From the NCBI GenBank assembly GCA_019633985.1, contig JAHQWE010000044.1, positions 1-36,098 on the forward strand: 36,098 nucleotides of DNA, written 5' to 3'. Position 1 is the stretch's first letter. Each line of letters opens with the position of its first letter. Shown here piece after piece: positions 32,296-36,098 of this stretch. Under the pieces are notes generated by a model. That model searched no databases and had not been told where the DNA came from. It saw only the letters and a program-made list of their open reading frames with translations. Origin of the DNA: Acidiferrobacterales bacterium (lineage in GTDB: Bacteria > Pseudomonadota > Gammaproteobacteria > Arenicellales > Poriferihabitantaceae). Made by a program: the position numbers and the translations under genes.

Positions 32296-33927
32296 CTACT
32301 GTACCTTGATCGTATAAGTTGCTTCGCCATATCGACCCTCTGTTACCTTTTTGTAGGCATTCGAGATCTCCGACTTCGACGAAATGGGAAGAGCTTCAAA
32401 ATCTGCAATACGGAGCGCACTCGGCAAATCAGTTGTAACCGGTTTGGTCGTCAACATGCAGTGGATCATCTCACCATTGGTATCGGCAGTAACCGAGTAG
32501 GCGGGCGAATCCGGGAGTGCAACAAAACCCTTGCTAGAGATATACCCGTCAGGCGAGAAGCGATTTGGAAAAATTCGCGCAAACACTCCGCTACTCTCCA
32601 GATAACAGTTCACATACCCATTAGTGTTGGACTTCAGGGTGAGGAATACTTCGTCACCGGCCAGATAGGCTTCTTTCACCGAAGCTGAGTCAATTGTCAG
32701 ATCGATTGGAGCATCTGATACTGCGACTGGCTTAGGCTTTGCCGCTGCGATCTCAAGGCTTTCTACAGTCTCTTTGCGCTTCTTGTCTGAATACTCTTTC
32801 TTGTTCTTCTTGACGTAAGCGAGAACGCTAGGGTCAACAGTGTCCGGAGTCTGATTCAGGTACGCTGAATAGAAGTCGAGATCGACACCAGGTTCCAATG
32901 GCAGCCCAAGTCGCTCCTTAAATCGGACAACCGCATTCTGATAGTCAGCATCAACCACCTCGTCAATCGGTCCGTTGTAGTAGCCGCGCAGATAGAGCTG
33001 GACTTTAGTAAGAGTATGGATAATGCCGGATTGGGTTAACTGGTAATGCCAATCAGAGATTTCACGCTGAATTTCAGGATGCTCTGGATCCAGTCCCAGA
33101 CACTTCCAATAAGGAATTTTCATCAACTTACCCATTAGCTCAATCGCCGACAGCTCAATCAAGGCTCTCAGAGTCTGAGCGATACCGTCTCCGGTGGTGT
33201 TTGAAACACTGTAGTTGATTCCGGTCTTACTAATTCCCGCATCGAAGTCTTTCGCATCGCCGCGCTTGTATATGATTGCGGAGTTTCTGGTGGTAACTCC
33301 AGGTATGACGGCGATATCATGGGTAGTGATCACGCTCAAATCGAGCCCAATCACCGAAGCACTGTTACTGGCTGACAGGCCGAATCCGCCACCGACGGTT
33401 GAACCGTCAACAGTGCCGCCAGCCTGACCTGATAGGTCTGCCTGCTTTCGAACGATATCTTTATCGAGCTGCGAGACAGAACCAATGATGTCATAGGGCG
33501 GAACACTAGCGTATACGCCTTTTTGCTCAGCCGCGCTCAGGAACGAAACGAGGTTTCCAGAATCTGCACCGTAAGCGATCAACTTGATCACCTGACTTCG
33601 TCGGTTCATATCCGAAATAGCCGAAATCAACATATCCTTTGCACCGGCATCCACTTTCTTGGTTTTATCCTTAATATCTTCCATCAGAACAACATACTCA
33701 TCCTTCGCATAACCGAACAATGAGAATAGATTGTCCATACATCGCAGTCCCTCTGCGAAGTCGGTGATATTTTTTTGCGGCAATTCCTTAGGTCCCTTTC
33801 TGACAACCTGGATTTCTTGCTCCACCTTCTCATTCACTGCAGAAACTGCACAGCCTCCTACCGACAATGCTGCAGCGACCATGATACTGATCTTTGTCGC
33901 TTTTAATCTCTTTTCGATGCTATTCAT
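32296..33927 (-). CDS. CsgG/HfaB-like outer-membrane lipoprotein with peptidoglycan-binding and DUF4384-like domains
   Basis: Probable outer-membrane export channel. The lipobox LSVGGC sets Cys26 as the acylated residue, with VNEKVEQEIQ after it. Residues about 50-275 show the CsgG/HfaB pattern: LRCMDNLFSLFGY, VVLMEDIKDKT, YDIIGSVSQLDKDI, then ASVIGLDLSVITTHDIAVIP. These are followed by GIAQTLRALIELSAIELMGKL and a closing Cys276. In CsgG such segments build the 36-strand export barrel. A Gly/Ser-rich loop (169-190) could be a membrane hairpin. After the channel unit come a peptidoglycan-binding-type segment, VQLYLRGYYNGPIDEVVDADYQNAV (309-333, shown as VQLYLRGYYNGPIDEVV then DADYQNAV), a Lys-rich linker, and a C-terminal DUF4384-like domain (about 410-515) with VNCYLESSGVFARIFPNRFS. 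At 543 residues it is about twice CsgG. AGAGG precedes the ATG. Confidence 0.8.
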   Translation of the reverse strand: MNSIEKRLKATKISIMVAAALSVGGCAVSAVNEKVEQEIQVVRKGPKELPQKNITDFAEGLRCMDNLFSLFGYAKDEYVVLMEDIKDKTKKVDAGAKDMLISAISDMNRRSQVIKLIAYGADSGNLVSFLSAAEQKGVYASVPPYDIIGSVSQLDKDIVRKQADLSGQAGGTVDGSTVGGGFGLSASNSASVIGLDLSVITTHDIAVIPGVTTRNSAIIYKRGDAKDFDAGISKTGINYSVSNTTGDGIAQTLRALIELSAIELMGKLMKIPYWKCLGLDPEHPEIQREISDWHYQLTQSGIIHTLTKVQLYLRGYYNGPIDEVVDADYQNAVVRFKERLGLPLEPGVDLDFYSAYLNQTPDTVDPSVLAYVKKNKKEYSDKKRKETVESLEIAAAKPKPVAVSDAPIDLTIDSASVKEAYLAGDEVFLTLKSNTNGYVNCYLESSGVFARIFPNRFSPDGYISSKGFVALPDSPAYSVTADTNGEMIHCMLTTKPVTTDLPSALRIADFEALPISSKSEISNAYKKVTEGRYGEATYTIKVQ

Positions 33928-33975
33928 TTCAAACCTCTGTACTCTGCCTTATGGTGTTCTATTTATACTGTCTTA

Positions 33976-34326
33976 TTAATCACAGTCGTTGTTGGCGTTA
34001 ATAATATCGCCGGTTATGATGACGTCTATTTTCTTCGGACCACCAAAACCTTTATCATTAAATACGTTACCGATATCCACGGTTCCGCAATCTTCATTTT
34101 CTGCATTGTTCAGCTCTTTGTCTCCCGGGCTATAATCTTCTTGTCTGTCATTCTTTTCTACTCGTTGCTTAACCTTGTGACGCGCAAGCTTGGCATTTTG
34201 GGCATCGGTCAAGTTCAAGTCACCAGCGTAAGAATTTGTGATTACCGAACCTTCAGGCGCAACCATAAGAACACTTAACGCGAATATGGATGCTGCGGTT
34301 ATGGACAATGGCTTATTCAATTTCAT
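33976..34326 (-). CDS. small secreted two-cysteine protein of the fibre operon
   Basis: 116 residues with a signal peptide (MKLNKPLSITAASIFALSVL, possible cleavage around NSYAG). A charged linker (about 40-78) follows, and a C-terminal motif bracketed by its only two cysteines, Cys80 and Cys115, containing VDIGNVFND, PKKIDVIITGDIINAN and a final Asp. The IGNV and DIINAN pieces echo the NIGSV and NxNxxN rhythm of the neighbouring repeat protein, so it may be a cap, nucleator or minor subunit. That is inference. AGAGGATAG stands before the ATG. It lies 55 bases after the repeat gene and 48 before the CsgG-like gene. I recognise no named family. Confidence 0.75.
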   Translation of the reverse strand: MKLNKPLSITAASIFALSVLMVAPEGSVITNSYAGDLNLTDAQNAKLARHKVKQRVEKNDRQEDYSPGDKELNNAENEDCGTVDIGNVFNDKGFGGPKKIDVIITGDIINANNDCD

Positions 34327-34381
34327 TATTTCTATCCTCTACTCTAATAACGCTCAATTACTAAAAAAGTTTCTGTCTGTA

Positions 34382-35779
34382 TTATTCGTCAATAACGGAG
34401 CCGACGTTTACCGCCGCTTCCTGCCCGACACCTGTCGAGTTCAAAACAACATTTCCAACGCTGACATTGGCTTGATGAGAATCTGCATCAGAGTTTTTCA
34501 CTGAGCCGATATTCACTGAATTCCAGTTATTGATTCCAATCGCATTGGTCACAATGCTGCCCGCATTCACGTTGACATTCATACTGCCCACCGAACCGTT
34601 TCTTACTGAACCGATATTGGCTTCATTATGGTTGGAAAGGCCTTCTGAGTTCTGTACCAACTTACCCACATTAGCGGTTGACACGACGTGATCGGCGCCA
34701 GAGTTTCTCACTGAAGCAATATTCGCCTCATTAAGGTTGTCCATTCCCGAGGCGGTTTGGGTAATATTGCCGACGTTCGTCGTGGCACGCAGTCCCTTTA
34801 CGCCAGAATTTTTCACTGAACCGATATTGATCTCATTGTTATTTCCAATGCCGCCACCAGACTGAACAATGGTGCCGACGTTGTTGTTGGAAATGATCCC
34901 ACCCACAGTGGAGTTTTTAGCAGCGCCAATGTTGACCACATTGTTATTCCCTATGCCCGTGTTTAACTGGATCACACTTCCTACATTTGAATTCGATTCC
35001 ATCACTCCTACTGTTGCTTCCTGGGCGGAGCTAATGTTGACCTGATTTTTCAGTGCAAGACCAGCATTCTGCTGAATGATCGTTCCGGCACTGCCGGTAG
35101 CGCTCATCGTACCTACCGCAGAATGACTGACCGAGCCGACATTCGCCAGATTGTCATTCGCAATCCCGGTATTTCCCTGCACCAGGGTACCTACATTCCC
35201 CTGTACATTGGCACTACCCACGCCACCGTTATTCAATGTGCCGAGATTTGCTGTGTTTTTGTTCGCGATGCCGGCGTTGCCCTGAGAGATCAGACCAGCG
35301 CTGGAAGAGGCGGTAAAAGCACCGGAACTGGAGTTCACTGCAGTACTTAAATTGGCATTGTTTTGATTCGCGATGCCAGTGTTTTCCTGGATAATCGACT
35401 GCAAAGTTACAGCGCCTTTAAAATTGCCGGTTCCTGATTTCATTACGGATCCCAGGTTTACGGTGTTTTTTTCACCTATTCCGGTGTTGTCCTGAACGAT
35501 GGTACCTTTGTGCACCACAGTCACGTCGACCGAGCCAGTGCTAGATTGCTTGATGCTACCGGCTTCGATTTTGTTCTTATTGGCAACGCCCTGATTAAAC
35601 TGAGCGGAATTACCACCACCAACGACTGAAACATCTCGGTCGCCGGAAATGGCGGATTGCGCCAGAGCGGGATGAAAAACAGCCTGCATGCTCAACCCTA
35701 AGGTCAATGCCACCAGTGTGCTTACTGTCTTGCGAGTGGGGGAAACGGATTTTTGGCCATTTTGCTGTTTCATTTTCAA
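34382..35779 (-). CDS. secreted curlin/HfaA-D-like repeat protein (35-residue repeats)
   Basis: 465 residues. The long signal peptide has a basic N-region and TLVALTLGLSMQAVFHPALAQ, cleaved near residue 41. A short N-cap (42-63) is followed by eleven complete repeats (64-449), the first of 36 and ten of exactly 35 residues, and a 16-residue half repeat ending GSVIDE. The consensus is G-I-x-N-x-N-x2-N-I-G-S-V-x-N-S-x-V-G, then six variable residues, N-V-G-x-I-V-Q. It has no cysteine. The Q-x3-G-x2-N-x-N core resembles the curlin Q-x-G-x2-N-x-A motif with a longer period. This points to a beta-solenoid or amyloid-like fibre subunit rather than an enzyme. GAGGATTG precedes the start. The CsgG-like gene two genes downstream is the likely exporter. 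Confidence 0.85.
   Translation of the reverse strand: MKMKQQNGQKSVSPTRKTVSTLVALTLGLSMQAVFHPALAQSAISGDRDVSVVGGGNSAQFNQGVANKNKIEAGSIKQSSTGSVDVTVVHKGTIVQDNTGIGEKNTVNLGSVMKSGTGNFKGAVTLQSIIQENTGIANQNNANLSTAVNSSSGAFTASSSAGLISQGNAGIANKNTANLGTLNNGGVGSANVQGNVGTLVQGNTGIANDNLANVGSVSHSAVGTMSATGSAGTIIQQNAGLALKNQVNISSAQEATVGVMESNSNVGSVIQLNTGIGNNNVVNIGAAKNSTVGGIISNNNVGTIVQSGGGIGNNNEINIGSVKNSGVKGLRATTNVGNITQTASGMDNLNEANIASVRNSGADHVVSTANVGKLVQNSEGLSNHNEANIGSVRNGSVGSMNVNVNAGSIVTNAIGINNWNSVNIGSVKNSDADSHQANVSVGNVVLNSTGVGQEAAVNVGSVIDE
34385..35590 (-). repeat. 105-bp coding repeat array, eleven full units plus a half unit
   Basis: The repeat protein's array spans this part of the gene. Unit length is constant at 105 bp (first unit 108 bp) while the bases have diverged, with GTTATTCCCAATGCC-like blocks recurring on the plus strand. 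Constant length without recent sequence identity points to structural constraint rather than recent amplification. Confidence 0.85.
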
Positions 35780-35906
35780 TCCTCGTATTACGCTGCTAAG
35801 TCCGGAGTTCGGGTTTAGTCTGGTCTGTTTGATTGTCAGGCTACGCGCTGGGGTGTGTGGAACCGAACAATCAAAAAAACCGGAAGTGAAGTGCTTCTTA
35901 AAGTGC

Positions 35907-35931
35907 GGGGCGAGCCCTAAACGCTCGCCCC
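35907..35931 (-). terminator. stem-loop between two repeat-protein genes
   Basis: GGGGCGAGC and GCTCGCCCC are exact reverse complements around a 7-base loop, in the 180-base spacer between the truncated upstream repeat gene and the main repeat gene. The following bases have only CACTTTAAG, with a seven-T run about 30 bases further on, so it is probably a leaky terminator or an mRNA-stabilising hairpin for the upstream gene. The spacer has no other feature I can support. Confidence 0.6.
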
Positions 35932-35959
35932 ACTCTAACCTTCACCTGATTATCTGATA

Positions 35960-36098
35960 TTAATCAACAGAACCAATGCTGGTAGTGTTGGTGTTTGCAA
36001 TACCGACGTTCTTCTGGAGAACTGCGCCAACCGCTGTGTTAGAAGTGAAATCTCCACCTACGATAGACTTGCTCACTGAACCGATGTTTGCTTCGTTC
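35960..36098 (-). CDS. second repeat protein, 3' end only
   Basis: A 45-codon reading frame runs from the window edge to a TAA at 35960. It reads in part NEANIGSVSKSIVGG, NTAVGAVLQKNVGIANTN and a terminal TTSIGSVD. This matches the repeat of the neighbouring 465-residue protein in order and spacing (NIGSV, VG, VLQ, GIANTN, IGSV) and ends the same way, GSVD against GSVIDE. It is therefore the C-terminus of a paralogue of that protein, most of which lies beyond the window. The operon therefore encodes at least two related subunits, as curli (CsgA and CsgB) and holdfast anchors do. Confidence 0.85.
   Translation of the reverse strand, partial: NEANIGSVSKSIVGGDFTSNTAVGAVLQKNVGIANTNTTSIGSVD

Noticed and set aside
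34385..35590. 105-bp repeat array considered as CRISPR or satellite DNA
   Set aside because: Units are coding, in frame throughout, diverged in DNA and without spacer/repeat alternation.
34382..35779. Calling the repeat protein CsgA
   Set aside because: Repeat length is 35 rather than about 22 and the S-x5-Q-x-G-x4-N-x5-Q pattern is not kept, so only a curlin-like label is justified.

Overview
The window looks like a chromosomal segment of a free-living, probably marine gammaproteobacterium. This rests on protein content (Mpl, RNase D, MltA and DsbA of gammaproteobacterial type, trimethylamine oxidation genes) and on base composition that looks close to even by eye. I see no rRNA, tRNA, CRISPR array, insertion sequence or phage gene. 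The genus cannot be fixed from the sequence alone.

Layout. 1-5.5 kb holds housekeeping and envelope genes: 3' part of mltA, rnd, a small membrane protein, mpl, dsbA and a helix-hairpin-helix DUF4332 protein, closed by a bidirectional terminator. 5.5-10 kb holds catabolic genes: a DmdC-like acyl-CoA dehydrogenase, a glycerophosphodiester phosphodiesterase and methylmalonate-semialdehyde dehydrogenase. 10.1-16.3 kb is a minus-strand operon encoding a polyamine-type (PotABCD-like) ABC importer followed, with 4-bp overlaps, by a MetE-like zinc methyltransferase and a small secreted protein. It is divergent from a MocR-type (GntR/aminotransferase) regulator at 16.9-18.4 kb. 18.5-21.3 kb encodes a dimethylglycine/sarcosine-dehydrogenase-type flavoprotein fused to a GcvT domain. 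21.5-24.6 kb holds a double CDGSH iron-sulfur protein, a Nudix hydrolase, tandem Crp/Fnr paralogues and an HD-domain protein.

24.8-30.0 kb encodes trimethylamine oxidation. Tmm (flavin monooxygenase, TMA to TMAO) and Tdm (TMAO demethylase, TMAO to dimethylamine plus formaldehyde) lie on the same strand with a BenE-family membrane transporter between them. With the GcvT flavoprotein, the MetE-like protein and the importer, the middle of the window is rich in methylated-amine and one-carbon chemistry. The importer's substrate is unknown.

30.5-36.1 kb is the most unusual part: a minus-strand, closely spaced operon in which every gene encodes an exported protein. In transcription order: the 3' end of a repeat protein cut by the window edge, a 465-residue secreted protein made of eleven full 35/36-residue Asn/Gly-rich repeats, a small two-cysteine secreted protein, a CsgG/HfaB-like outer-membrane lipoprotein fused to a peptidoglycan-binding-like segment and a DUF4384-like domain, a small periplasmic protein, an OmpA-domain protein with a VEQVQQ linker, and a DUF2807 (head GIN) protein. 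I read it as a curli/holdfast-anchor-like surface fibre or adhesin export system of a type I do not recognise as described.

A second oddity is the distal ABC permease. After the normal six membrane segments it has a seventh, a charged coiled-coil-like stretch and three copies of an RTGTENFN-x-IF motif, probably in the periplasm.
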